A DNA stretch of 64,000 nucleotides from Tausonia pullulans (Eukaryota; Basidiomycota; Tremellomycetes; Cystofilobasidiales; Mrakiaceae): the NCBI GenBank assembly GCA_951802195.1, contig OX637625.1, forward strand, positions 124,001-188,000. Reading direction: 5' to 3'. The translations under genes were made by a program, and so were the position numbers. The notes beneath the pieces are model-generated. The model was not told the DNA's origin. It made no database searches and was given only the letters and a program-made list of their open reading frames with translations. Within the stretch, counting starts at the first letter, position 1; the number at the start of each line of letters is the position of its first letter. Positions 1 through 12,300 of this stretch are shown here, one piece after another.

Positions 1-276
1 ATCGCTTCTACGATTCGGACAACGAAGAGTGAGTGTCGAGCTCTCACCCCATCGCGTTGAACGGCCGTCGCTGAAATAATCCTCCCCACTAGATCTGAGG
101 AAGACGAAGACGAAGACGAAGACGACGACGAAGCCGAAGCCGAAGACGAAGATGAAGACGAAGACGAAGACGAAGAAGACGAAGAGGACAACAACGAAGG
201 GGACGAGGCTGGGCAGGAGGGTTCTGATGAGGAGACCGAGGACGAGGACGAGACAGAGGGCTTCCTGAGGTCGTAA
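1..276 (+). CDS. C-terminal end of a protein with an acidic Asp/Glu tail (partial)
   Basis: These are the last two exons of a gene that starts outside the window. The first piece (1-28) reads RFYDSDNE. A GT-AG intron follows (29-92, donor GTGAGT, acceptor CTAG), and the final exon runs to TAA at 274-276. The tail is almost entirely Asp and Glu with a few Ala, Ser, Gly and Asn, and ends ETEGFLRS. Such tails are common in histone chaperones and in nucleolar or chromatin proteins, but no domain is visible here, so I assign no function. The gene is convergent with the TRAPPC11 gene, and only 86 bp separate the two stop codons. Confidence 0.7.
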
Positions 277-362
277 TGGAATGCTGCGGGGTGTTGCCTG
301 CCTTGCTTGGATGAGCCGTGCTTGGGTGAGCAAATGAGGTTTTAGAAAGACCATTCTGCATC

Positions 363-3300
363 TCAGGGGGTCACGAGGATTTGTCTCGACCCATCGCCTG
401 CCTTCGTGAACGCGACGTTGACCTCCCTTGCTTCTGGCTCTACATCTTCTACGCCATCGTCCCTTGGCAGCAGCTCCCACACGCGGACGTTGGGCAGCGC
501 CAACCAGCCTGGCCGAAGGGCCGTGCATCGAATCTCGATCGACTGACTCTGCCCGGCTAGCAGCGCTGGCAGGCGAGACTGCCTTGGCCCGGCCCATGCG
601 AAGGCGTCGGAGGACTCGATCTGAACCTGAAGCGCTGCAGAGCGACGCGTCGGTGAGAAGTTGTGGAGGACCAGGCGGAGACCGAACGGCTGGAGGACTC
701 GAGGGCGAGCTGTTAAGGCGGAAAGAGTGGCGGAGATGGTGTCAAACGCAACGCGCTCGCCTGTCGCCGAAGACGAAGAGGGCGGGGGGGTCGGTAACGG
801 GAAGATGGTGTGGGATACGGGATGCGTTTCAGGGTGGGACTTCCTGTCAGACGGGAGAACGATTGGGTCAGAAATCACAGCAAGCGCGGCTCGCGAGAAC
901 GCAAGAAATGCGAACCTTCGCCATGCGACGTCGAGGAAGCCGCCGCTAGGTGCGGCCCGGACTTGAGACAGAGGGCGATCGTCCTCGTCGAGATCGTCCT
1001 CGTCGGAGATGAGATCGAATAGCGAGACAATGGAGAAGGAGGACCCCGTCTCCCAAGCTGCAATGTTAGTAGTTAACATCAGCGGAGAGTGAGAATGGGA
1101 AAGGAAGGCAGAATGTTCACTGAGAGGGAACTGGGTCTCAGAGAGAGTGGAGGATAATGAAATCTTGGCCCGAGCGTCCTGGTTCGCAGACAACGAAGTA
1201 CAGGTCAGCTTTGCGCAGAGTACTCTCATTACAAGGCGCTCTCACCCTTGGTGTGAACTCTATGGATGATATTACGATCGGCCAGCTGCCCTTCATGCCA
1301 AGCTTGGCCGAAACGACAACTTCGCCCTCGACGTCCTGGCTGTCCTCCTCGTAGCTCGCTGAATCCAGAAGACCAACCAGCATCTCTCGAGGCGCCGACC
1401 GCTTTGTGTCGAAGGTTGCCGAGAGCGGATGCTCGCATGCGATCGAGATTGACTTGATGATCTCGTCGAAGTGCGGTTCAGCACTGGCATCCTCGGCTGA
1501 GGACGTTGGGCACGAAGTGACAGAAAGGTCGAGGATGCGCTCGCCGGCGGACGCCTCAGGCAAGAAAAGGATGGAAGTGCAAAGATTGGCGTTCGGCTGG
1601 ATACTGCCCAGCGAGATACGCTTGATGAAGGATCTTGATGAGACGTCGCTAACGCAAATTGCATCTCCTGAAGGCGGAGGACACTATTCAGGCATTCTTT
1701 CCAAAGGCGCGTGAGGGAGGAGATGAACAAACCTGCGTGCTCGTCGAAAGCAGAGAGCAAGACGTCCAGCCAGAGGTCATACGTGAGGGCGTCCTCGTTG
1801 GTGATGGAAACCGAGACCGGGAAAGTCTCTCCAACGTACGCCGGGGGAGCAAAGGATACATCCACGTTGATGCGGTGAGGAGGGCGAGTGAAACTGTGGA
1901 GAAAGGAGTCATGCTCCACGCCTGTCTGACTCAGACCGCGCCCCTCACTTACGTCGTCACCGTAGGTCGTGGCCGCTCGATCCCAATGTAGCGAAGAGGG
2001 GTGAGAGAGGCCAGCCAGGACCCCTGGGTGTCTGACGCTAGATCGCACGCGAGCGTGATGTCCCATTTGGTGTCGGCGATCCTCAGAAGCGCACGAGAGA
2101 TCTGAGGCATTGAGCGGCCATCAGAGGGAGCACATGGTTGTTGGCAACAGCACGTTTTTTTAGGGCTCAGCTCACCTCGAGCTCTTTCGCGTCCGTGAGG
2201 GTAATTTTGCCGGATAAGATGACAGCGTCGCCTCCTTGCCAACGGAGGTTCGCGCTATGTCTCTCCGTCTCCGCGTTTAGGTTGACGACTTGAACAGCCT
2301 TGGGCTCGGAGTCTCGGTGCGAGACCTCAAAAATGGAGTCTTCCTCACTAAACTCTAATCGGACGGAGGAGAACGCGATCGAGGCGATGCGGGACTGGGC
2401 CGGAGCTGTCAGTGAGACCTGGAACGCGACGTCCTCTCCAGCCAGGGCGGATGGACTCCAGAATGCGGCAGAAAACAAGACTGTAGGCAAGCACAGTGGG
2501 TAGGGCTGCAGCTGTCAGGGGTTAGGCTAAAGGGACGGGAAGAAAGCGCTCACGAAGTGGTCCGCCTGGCCGGGCGTGTGCGACCAAGGGTTCCGCGTCT
2601 TGCGGCGGCGTGGTCTGTGGTTCAGCCGGTCAATCCAAGGGTTTCGTCCCAGATCTTCACGCTCGCGAGCTGACCGTCAGGATCTCAGCGAGCTCGGTCT
2701 CAGAAGCTAGAGTGGACTCTGGAGTGCCTGTAGAAAATTAGTCAGCCTAACTCTATCTGTTGCTGCTTCCGCGGATCGATTGACCCTCGCTTATCTCCTC
2801 CAGCAAAAGCCGGGCCACGTCAGCGACCCGGCCAGCCTCTCTCGCGCATTCCATCCAGAGTTTCCGGATCTGAGTAGAGATTGGATCCCAGCGCTCCTTG
2901 CGGTAAAGTTTGCTGATGCGCTCGAAGAATTTGAGTGCCGTGTCAAGCTGTCTCCCATCGTCGCGGTAGGCCTGGGCGATTCGGTAGGCGATGTATAGAG
3001 TGGTCCGGGACTGCCCTGCCTTGGAATCTTTCATGAGCTCGTAGGACTTCGTGAATAGCTGTTGCCGAGCAATATATTAGTCAAATGATGTACCGCAGCA
3101 ACATAAGAGTAACTTGAACCATGAACCTCCACGATGAGAGCCGAGTGGTCGACGTTCTTTTCGTTGGGAAATGCAGGGCTTGTACTGGCGGAAGCTCCAG
3201 CGGAGCCGTCAGGCTTCAGGGGGAGGGGGTATCCGCAGAAGCGTCAACCATCAGCCCTAGCAAGACAATTGATGGAGAAACTCACCTCTCCTGCCTGTTC

Positions 3301-5226
3301 CTCCGCAGCAAGCGCCGCTTGGAAGGTCTCCTTGCGCCGGACGGAGCAGCGCGCGGAAGCGTACCAATACCACCCGGTGTGTTGAAGGACAAGCGAGGGA
3401 TTTAGGAAGTCGTTTACCGATGAGGCCATCCCCTGGACCGGCGAGAACCCGTCCTCAGATGCCGCAATACCAGACAGCTCGAGAAGCTCCGCTAAGACGC
3501 GGTACCTGGCGAACGTCGAAGTCAGATCTGAGCGCCTACGCGGGCAGCATCGTGAGCGAAAGATAAACGAGAGAGCCGTACTGTCGGGCTACCCAGCTCC
3601 AGAACTCGAATGTCTCCTCGCCAATTCCCCAGCTCTTGCTCAATTCCTCGAATCGTCGGAGATGGCGACGAAAGAAGGCAAGAGTCCGCGAAGTGTCGCC
3701 TTGATAGAGGTGGTGCTTGCAAATCTTGATGGCGAGGGAGTCAGCGAGGACCTTGGCTTCGGCCCAACGCTTCGTCCGCGGAGGCAAGAGCTTGGGGGAG
3801 TTGAACATGAGAGAGAGCTCATTCCAACACTCCTCGTAATGCCTGATCGGAGCGGGGCGGGGAGGGGGGTTAGCACCTAGACTAGCAAGATCACCTGAAC
3901 GCTGACGCACTTGCGAGCCTGTCGTGAACCAGGGGCGAGTTAGTTCTACCGCTGCGACCTTGTTGTCACTGTTAACTGGAGAGATACTTACCACGTCAAT
4001 ATCGCCTCGGATTTCAGCAAATGCGCCGGCCTTGTACTCGTAGCGGGTTATCCAGCCCTCCCGGCTGAGTCCCTTGCCCAGCGACGTTGATCCCACGGCC
4101 GCCCCAGCCGGTCCGAGACGAGCCCGCTTTCGCCGGACCCTCTTGAGGTGGGCATCATAGTAGAGGATAGCAGCATCATAAAGAACCTCCTGGAGTGATT
4201 TGACGAAGTCCTGAAGCTCGGCGGGGCTGACGGGCGTGAGGACAAAGAGGGAGGCGCGGGAGTCAAGAGCAGACTGTCGCCGGATCTGGGAAAGCCGAGG
4301 GTCGAGAGATGGGTCATCTGGATGGAAAGCCAGGTCCGAAGCAAGGAAAAGGGGTCAGACGAAGGACGTGCTACCATGCGATCGATCTTTCAGCGCGCAC
4401 CGAGGAGTTCCCTCGAGGCGATGAGCACGATGGTGAGCTTGATGCCACGATCCGCGAGAACCTTACGCCGCGTCACGAGGTCCCTAATCAGGGCGTCGTC
4501 TTGTGCCTTGTCGGTCTCGGGGTCCTCCGAAAGTCGCAAGAAGAGAACAAAGACGGAGGGCACCAGGTCGCTGTGAATTGCGCAGATCAACGAGGGGCCC
4601 GCCAGGGAGTAGTGCAAGGCGCGCGGAACGGCTCACTTACGTGTGCTTCCTAACCCATATTGGCGCGATCAGGCCGTCTGGATATAGCGGCGAGGTGGGC
4701 GTGTACGGCGAGAGTGGCGAGCGAGGAGGCTGCGAAGTGTGAGCCGTCGCCGACGACGCGTTGACGGATCCGGCCACGGCAACCTTGACGGGGGGCAGAC
4801 GGATGTCCTGCCAAAGGAAGGGGAGTCCATCAACATCAGCAGTGGCCGAAACGATCCAAAATGCTGACACACGAGGCCTGATTGACCTTGTCGACGAGAA
4901 CGATCCGAAACTGCTTGCGCGCGTCACGGCCCTCGGGCTCCCAGACCTTTGCCTGGCCGGTCGCAGCGAGGACCATTCGGAGTCTCTGGGCGAGCTCTTC
5001 GAAGGGATCCACCTCTGAGGACGCCTCGGGTGGAACGGCTGCTGCGTCTGGTATTGAGGGTGTTGTCGTGTCGTCACCGGTCGGGGGCTTGAGAGCAACA
5101 GCTGTCGGAAGAGGAGGCGGCTCTTCTAGGCCGCCGACGAACAGGAGTGGGAGGAGATGGTTCAGGAAGTGAACGGGCTGAGGGAGGAGGAGAATTGGTC
5201 GGAGTCAGTCCTCGCACATATGACAT
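363..5226 (-). CDS. TRAPPC11: TRAPP complex subunit 11 (foie gras / gryzun family)
   Basis: Subunit of the TRAPP tethering complex that acts in ER-to-Golgi and Golgi traffic. The N-terminus reads PVHFLNHLLPLLFVGGL and is followed by SPLYPDGLIAPIWVRKHT and IHSDLVPSVFVLFLRL, as in this family. The foie-gras domain continues with GWITRYEYKAGAFAEIRGD, CWNELSLMFNS and FEFWSWVARQYG (about 3.5-4.3 kb). The C-terminal gryzun-like beta-rich part ends with LRPGWLALPNVRVWELLP and QILVTP, stop TGA at 363. The start is placed at 5226: a 9-nt first exon (Met-Ser-Tyr), then a 40-nt intron (5217-5178) with a CTGAC branch site, then the conserved PVHFLNHLL. The frame before that acceptor carries no family sequence, which supports the intron. 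Many short introns; exact borders inside are not all fixed. It shares a 168-bp promoter region with TRM5. Confidence 0.88.
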
Positions 5227-5394
5227 GATCGCAGGCCCCCAGACAGACGTAGGAGTTCATCGCGGAAGGTAGCAGCTGGGGGTGGTAGCCGTCGAGGGGT
5301 AGATGGAGGGGGCCGACGGCGTGCCTCCCTCATCCAAGCCCCGTCGCGTGCAGCAGCTCGCGTCAACTTCTCTCCTCGCGTCCACCCAACGTTC

Positions 5395-7507
5395 ATGGCC
5401 CTCGGCTCCCTCTTCCTCCGCACGCTCAACACGCTCCGCAGCTCCTACTCGTTCAGGCGCACTATGTCGACTTCCTTCTCCCGGCTTAAGCCCCCCGTCC
5501 GGACAGGCATGCTTGATCTCGACCGAGCAGCGTTTGACGTCCGAGTCCCTGTCCTCGCAGCGCGCGTTCCTGTCCGGGACCTGTCCTCCGTCCGGAAAGG
5601 CCTTATGCAACTCAAGTCAGTAGTCCCGCCCACGAATGGCATTGCTTTATATCATCGCTAATGCGTCGGGTATATGTTTGGCCAATGTGCGTCTCAGCAT
5701 GCTGCTTGACCTCCCTAAACAAGCGCCTGTTGTCTCGGACCCGACGTCCTCCACCCACAAGCTTGTACTTCTTGGAATCACGGACAAAGGTGCAGTCTCG
5801 CTTGCCCTGGACTGCCTTTTACTTTTATCAGTCGAACTCAAACAAACTTTTTCCTTGGTCTCGTGAATGCCTGCCCTTTTGTGTGTCTTTAGACGCCCTC
5901 GGACTGGAGGCAGTCTCCCTCCTCGCAGGACACTCTGGCTCGCCAGAGCTTGGCCCGCACACTGTCACTCTCGGCTATGACCACTGGTCGGCAGGTAAGT
6001 AGCCTCAATTGATGGTGGAGCGAGCATACGGGAAGGACAGCGTGTGGACTGACCGAAATGCACGGCGTCGCTCTCAGCCGAGCTCCTGGAGTCGATCATT
6101 CCGGAAGACCTCGGGGAGGGCACACCTACGGCATTTACCACGACGGGCCACCTCGGTAAGTATCTCGGACGGTATGCGCAACTAAGCGCGCGTTCGAGGG
6201 CGGCTGGCTGACCCGGCCTCGTTCGCCTGCTCATTGGAACTCGACTGAACAGCCCATATGAATCTTCGGGATCAGTACCTGCCGTACCGGTATATCATTG
6301 GGCAGATCATTCTCGATGTAAGTAGCAACGTCAACCTTAAGTCTCTCTGGGCAAGAACGATCCTGACGAGCTGGCGGTCAGAAAAACGCCGGCCTTCGCA
6401 CCGTCGTCAACAAGCTGGATATGATCGACAATGAGTTCCGCTTTTTCAAGATGGAAGTCATCGCCGGAGAGACGGACTTCCTCGTGACTACGGTGATGTC
6501 TGCGTTTCCTTAAGCCTGTCAAGAGAGCCCTCGTGCTGACATCGATTGCCATCTGACTTCTTTCTTTAGTCCGAGTCAGGCTGCAAGTTCACCTTTGACT
6601 TCAGTACCGTCTACTGGAACTCCCGGCTCTCGCACGAGCACGAGCGTCTTTGCAAGCTCTTCCAACCCGGGGAGCTGGTCGCGGACGTCATGGGCGGCGT
6701 CGGTCCCTTCGCGGTGCCTGCGGCGAAGAAGCTCTGTTTTGTGCTCGGCAACGACCTCAACCCAAGCAGCTTCGCCTGGATGGAGAAGAACCGTGTGACC
6801 AACAAAGTATGCGAACGCAACATCATGCCGTCTGCGTGCGTATGTCGGCTCCTGATACGCGTCCGCGCTTGCTTGTGAAACGCCTCGTCTCCCACAGGTC
6901 CAGGCCACCTTGAGATGCTCGAACCTTGATGGTCGGGCTTTCATCCGCGCGGCTCCTACGGCTACCATTGAGACGCCTTTCGACCCTCTTCCTCTGCCAA
7001 AGGTCAAGCAGACGAAGGTCGTCGACGAGGCGTCGACGAAATCGGTCTCGTCCATTGGGCTGCCTTCTGCCACCCATCCTTCTCCCCCCCGATACGTCAA
7101 CCACTTCGTCATGAACCTCCCGAGCATTGCTCTCGAGTTTCTTGACGCCTTTCGAGGCTCCTATGTCCCTCTTCTTGCCCTCACGCCCCCCGAGGAGCGA
7201 GATGCCATCCCAATGCCGCTCGTCCATGTACACTGCTTCTCCAAATTGGAGGGTGCTGAGGCAGAGGAGGAAATCTGCAACGTGCGTCTCTTTCTCTCAG
7301 GCAAAGTGTTACATGCCAGATGGATTGCTGATAGGGGGAGGTGATATTGGGATCTCGCAGCGCGCGTCTGTCGCTCTCGGCTACAAGGTCTCGCCCACCG
7401 ACGGCAACGGATTCAAGCTGCATGAGGTTCGCCGGGTCGCTCCAACAAAGCTTATGTTCTGCCTGAGCTTCCGGCTACCGAAGGAGGTGGCCTTTTTCGG
7501 TGCTTAG
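5395..7507 (+). CDS. TRM5: tRNA (guanine37-N1)-methyltransferase Trm5
   Basis: Methylates G37 next to the anticodon of tRNAs, using AdoMet, and so protects the reading frame. Visible family signatures are [68 protein letters not shown], the AdoMet loop [33 protein letters not shown], the active-site region [15 protein letters not shown], and the C-terminus [18 protein letters not shown] ending at TAG 7505-7507. Two in-frame ATGs lie in the first exon. The ATG at 5395 adds 23 residues rich in Arg, Leu and Ser with no acid, like a mitochondrial presequence. The ATG at 5464 begins [11 protein letters not shown], the likely cytosolic/nuclear start. At least five short introns. Identity is firm; intron borders were inferred by eye. 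Confidence 0.93.
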
Positions 7508-7865
7508 GGAGGAGCGAGGTGTCAAGCGTGGGCCTTCCGATGACGAATGACAAGGGACAAATATACCCTTCTCCTGTTGATCACGGCTTATTGTGCGAGT
7601 TAGGTGTGTGTGGGGGGCGTCATTAAGTCTCTTAACCGGTATCCATAAATAATGAAGTGGAAGGGTTAAGTGAACGTCCAAGCGAGGTGGCAAGGCCAAA
7701 CCGCGCCACGCCGTTGTCGCACTTGACCGCACGCGCTCTTCCGTGAAGCGCCTCGTCGTCGCGAGTGTCCCGCCCGACCACCACCCCGCGAGCATTCAAG
7801 CCTCAGCTCGTCTTCCAGCCTCCACTCTCACACGTACCCATACATAGCACGCATTAGTTCTAGAC
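7508..7865. other. Intergenic between TRM5 and VPS60
   Basis: This 358-bp gap between two genes on the same strand should hold the TRM5 3' UTR and the VPS60 promoter. The 90 bp before the VPS60 ATG are pyrimidine-rich. I see no further gene, tRNA or repeat. Confidence 0.6.
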
Positions 7866-9094
7866 ATGAACCGCATCTTTGGTAGCAGCAAGTCGACGCC
7901 CAAGCCCACGCTCGCGGACGCGATCAGCTCGGTCCGTCCCTTGCTCGGCGACCGTCGTAAGGGCTCACGGCTGACCTTCTCATCCGGCGGTCCGCACATA
8001 GACCGACACTCGGATCGGGACCATCGAGGTCAAGATCCGCAAGCTCGACGCGGAGCTCGGCCGATACCGCGACCAGATGGCCAAGATGAGGGACGGTCCG
8101 GGCAAGGTGAGCGAGCGAGAGGCTAAAGACAGCGGGAGAGGGACGCCGAGCGTGGCTCCTAGAGGAAGTACACTCTCTGGTTTGCTTCTTGCGGGGCCGC
8201 TGCTCAGAGAATTTACACCCATGTGCTCGCTGGAGGTCGTACGTCCAGTCGTTGACGTCTTTCTTCGCTCACGACGGATGTCAGGCCGCCATCCAGAAAC
8301 GAGCAATTGGCGTGCTCAAGCAGAAGCGGATGTACGAGCAGCAGCTCCAGCAACTTCAGCAGCAGACGTTCAACATGGAGCAGGCCGCCATGACGACTGA
8401 GAATCTCCGCAACACGGTACGTTGCGAGCGTTCGGCCAAGTCCCGGAAGGTGGGGACTTAATCTCACCGTATCACCGCACTATTCCCTTCGACAGATGGC
8501 AACGGTCGATGCGATGCAGCAGGCCAACAAGGAGATGAAGAAGCAATACAAGGGAATTGACATCGACAAGATTGAGGTCCGTCTCGGCGACGCAACGCTT
8601 CTCCTCCCGTTTCCGTAAGTTCCGGGCTGACATGATGCCCCCCGCGTTGTCAATCTTCTCTGCAGAGCATTCACTACGACATGGAAGACTTGATAGATCA
8701 GGCCAACGATATTCAGGAATCTCTCGGCCGGAGCTACGGAGTCCCGGACGAGATCGACGAGTCGGACCTGCAGGCCGGTGCGTTTCGAGTCGGCCTAGTT
8801 CCAGCATCACCGAAAACACGTTCATGTCTGACAAACCTCACTCGCGTATCACTTGATGCTCTCTCTCCGACAGAGTTGGATGCTTTGGCAGTCGAGTCAT
8901 ACGCGGAGGAGGAGACGGAAGGCACCGTGCCGAGCTACCTGCGAGACTCGACGGCGCTTCCAGACTTTGTCGACAGTGAGCCAGTCGTAGATAACGTGAA
9001 TTCTGAAACTCTCTCCCTTGCCCATTCAGACGGAGCTGATGAGTTCTTTTGTCCTCTCAAGCCACCTGCTGCCCAGCCCGAGGCCGCTCGGTGA
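7866..9094 (+). CDS. VPS60: ESCRT-III-like protein Vps60 / CHMP5 (Snf7 family)
   Basis: Member of the Snf7 family that works with Vta1-Vps4 at late endosomes during disassembly of ESCRT-III. The spliced reading starts MNRIFGSSKSTPKPTLADAI and continues with the basic helix TRIGTIEVKIRKLDAELGRY, then AAIQKRAIGVLKQKRMYEQQ, DAMQQANKEMKKQYKGIDID, DMEDLIDQANDIQESLGRSY and a C-terminal acidic part with PDEIDESDLQAELDALAVE, all characteristic of CHMP5. There are about seven exons. Two introns have the open donor GTCCGT or GTGCGT and can be missed because they keep an open frame (about 8779-8874 and 8975-9030). Removing them restores the expected ELDAL and DNGADEF joins. Length is about 225 residues, normal for the family. 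Stop TGA at 9092-9094. Confidence 0.92.
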
Positions 9095-9308
9095 GCGAGG
9101 GGTGGCACGCCTCATCGGCACTTGATATATGTCTGCTCTTTCATCATCCCCAGGCCATCAATCGAATATTCCTATGCCTCATCTTCTACCCGCCGGACAA
9201 CCATTGCATTAAGAACGGGTGACCTGGAGGCACAGAAAGAGTCAGCGTTCGTGTTTACGCGGTGCAAGAGAATCAGGTTATGGGTCTTCTCACGTGTTGA
9301 TCCACAGG

Positions 9309-12300
9309 CTAGTTATATGCGAAGAGAGGCTTGAGGATCAGAAGTTCACGCTTCAATTCGGGAGAGAACTCAACGACCACGCACAGTCTCCTTGGATCAT
9401 CCATGTCTGCTATCCGTCCAGCGGGGGTCGACTGAGATGTTGCGGATGCATCGCCAGCCTCCTCATCGCGGATGGCTTTGACAGTGATGGCACGGTCAGA
9501 GTTCTCCTTGGCGATCGTGATGAGCTTGCGCTCAAGTGACGCCCCGATGTCGCCCTTCCCGTCAGCGAGATACATCAAGGCACCTCCTCCCCAGCGCCCG
9601 TCCTCTTTGCTCCCGCTCATCGGCTGAATGAGCTCCGATGAGCCCTCGGTGTCCCAAATGAGGGCCCCGCTCGCTCCGGCCTCTCGGGCATTGGCGAGCT
9701 TCGTACCAAAAGTGCAGCCTCCTCGCCGGAGAAGAACTAGAGAGCCAACCAAATTGGCGGTCGAGGCGGCCGAAACGGGATATTTGCTGCATCCTTGGGC
9801 GTTCTGAGGGTGAGCAGGCGGCAGCCGCAGGAAGATCGGAGGGGTGTCCGTGTCGAAGAGGCTCTGCGATGGGGGGGTGGAGTTGTCGCTAGGTATGTTT
9901 GATAAAGGAGTACCAACGTGCGTTGAAGGTGCAGAGCGAGCGGGAGAGATGATGCCCCCAAAGACAGCCGTGCCGGCTCGGGCGTGCGCGAAGACTTCGG
10001 TTGAACCTCCAGTGTGCGACGCGAACCGGAGAATGATGGAAGGATCGCGCTCCAGGGGAGCAAGTGAAATTGGTTGGGACGTCCGGCTCAATGCTTCGTC
10101 ATACAACTGCAGGTGACGACTCACAGTCAGTGCTTCGAAAAAGGAGAAATGAATGAGGCTCGCTCACATCGTTGAGCTCAGGGTCCGTGATGTAGAGTCG
10201 CTGCCCAGATCGAACTCGATGGGGGCCAACTGGGTATACGCTCCACGTCAGCACGAATGCTTGCAATGACTTAGTAATCAAAACTACTCCTACCCACGTC
10301 GAGTCACGTCGTATCCTCGGCCGTCGAGGCGTCGAGCCACTTGCGCGCGAATGCCTGCAACGCTGTTTAAAATATACCCTCGATTGATCCGGAGCAGCTT
10401 ATCGGGACCCGGTCTGCAGCAGCCGTCTTAAGATTGAGCCCTGAGTCGATGTGAGAGGGTTTTGGGGAGAGACTCACGAGGGGTCTTCCTCTTCTCCGCC
10501 GGCGTCGAACTGGACGTCGATAGTATATCTCTCCTCTTTCGGAACCTACGATAGGTCATCAGCTGGAGCGTACATGGATAGCCGAAAGAGGGAAAGTAGA
10601 CGGCGCGCACCTCGCAGCTCTGAGCTGGATCCCAGCTCCACTCCTCATGCACTCGTCCGATCGGCAAGCCGACCAACTCTCGACCAAAATCCCAGTCCGG
10701 ACGGCCACGCACACCCACGCGAAGGCCGAAAGTTGAGTCGTCCCAGTGACCATCATCCGGTGGTCCGAAGAGAGAGACCGGCATGGGAGAGTAAGCGACA
10801 CACGCCAGCTTCTCGCTCGCCCGCAGTTTTCGGCGGGTTGGGCTGGGGCTAAATCAAGATTCGAGGGTCTGTCAAAAACAAATCCTGGTCAAGAGTACAC
10901 CCCTACTCACGGTCGCAAATATGAGGCTGTATATGGGTCAAAATCAGCGAGGGATGAGATGACAATGGCCACCAGTCAGGACAAGAGATTACGGCGATTT
11001 GCTCAAAGACTCACCGTTAAGATGCAGCAGGTGACCTTCCGTTGTAAAGACCATGTTCGAGTCGGCGTGATTGACAAAGTTGTCTGATGTAGCGCAAAGG
11101 AGGGGTGAGTCGGGCGGGCACCTCAATGAATCATGCGCATGCTCACCTTCGTCGAATAGGAGATGTAGATACTGGTTAAGAAGAACATTATCTTTCAGAG
11201 CACCGGTCGGGGTCAAGCCCTGGCAGACACTGGACACCACTCACCTTAAGGGTCTCTGACAAAGCGAAGCTCTGTCCATAGGCCCAGTGCGTCAACAGCA
11301 GAAAAGTAATCGCTGGTGGCGGATGTAGTCGCGATGCAGGCTCACCTCTTGCCGATCCTCCAGCTCGCCTGTGACAAGATTCTTGAAAGATGCTAATCCA
11401 CAAGAAACCTAGCCGGGGAAAATCCTCAGTTGCCTAAACACCTGACACATGTTCGCGTACCCAGCGCACTTTGGACCGTTTGAGATCGTTAAGGATTCGC
11501 TCGCCGATCTCCAGGTAGAGTTCGTCCTTGGTCGCGCGATAGAGAAAGTAGGTAGACTCGACGAATCTGCGGACATGTTATGTCATCAGCCAAAACTCGT
11601 GCACCTCGTTCAGTGGAAGGGACAAAGCGCACTCTGGCCGGAGCGGATAGCCAAGGTTATCGGCCTTCTTTTCAATGACGTTGAAGCTCTCGGGGATGCC
11701 AGAATAGCGACGCCAAAGGTTCCAGTCTACGGAAAGATGAAAGCCGGGTGAGGGATTGCTTTCTAGAAAGATCTAGCGAGAATAACCAACAAGCGAGATG
11801 TGATTTGATGGCACTCTCCACATCCCCTGCGAGGATCTGAAGACCAGGCAGAAAGGCAGCGAGTGAACTATTGATAGTCAGTCAGGGCAGCAACCCCGAA
11901 GTCAGCGCAATCTCCAAGGGGCAAGATTAGTACAATGGGTACATGCTCGACTGTAACCCCTACTCGGGCTCCGGTCTCCATGTTGACCCCTCGGTACTGA
12001 TGCGCGGATGAACTAAGCGATCAGGATGCGAGACCTTGAAACGTTTTCCACAGCAAAGACTTACCCAGAAACCTTCTTCACCTCGGACATGGTTCATGAG
12101 GGCCAGATAGGAGTCGCTGAAGACGTCAAAGTATTCGTCCTCGCCTGAGATAGAGAACAATGACCCATGTAAGGCATGTGGAAAGGATTAGGATTGTCGT
12201 AAAAAGCACGGTACGCGCTGCTTGCTCGACAACCGACCAAGGAGAATGTACGCTTTCATGGCGTACTCGTGGAATGAGTCTGAGCCCGCGCCGACGTCTG

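Noticed and set aside
89-361. Arg/Leu-repeat protein on the minus strand
   Set aside because: It is the antisense of the Asp/Glu codon run in the acidic tail.
1293-2066. Large minus-strand frame inside TRAPPC11 in another register
   Set aside because: Its sequence is not family-like except where it coincides with true exons. It reads through introns.
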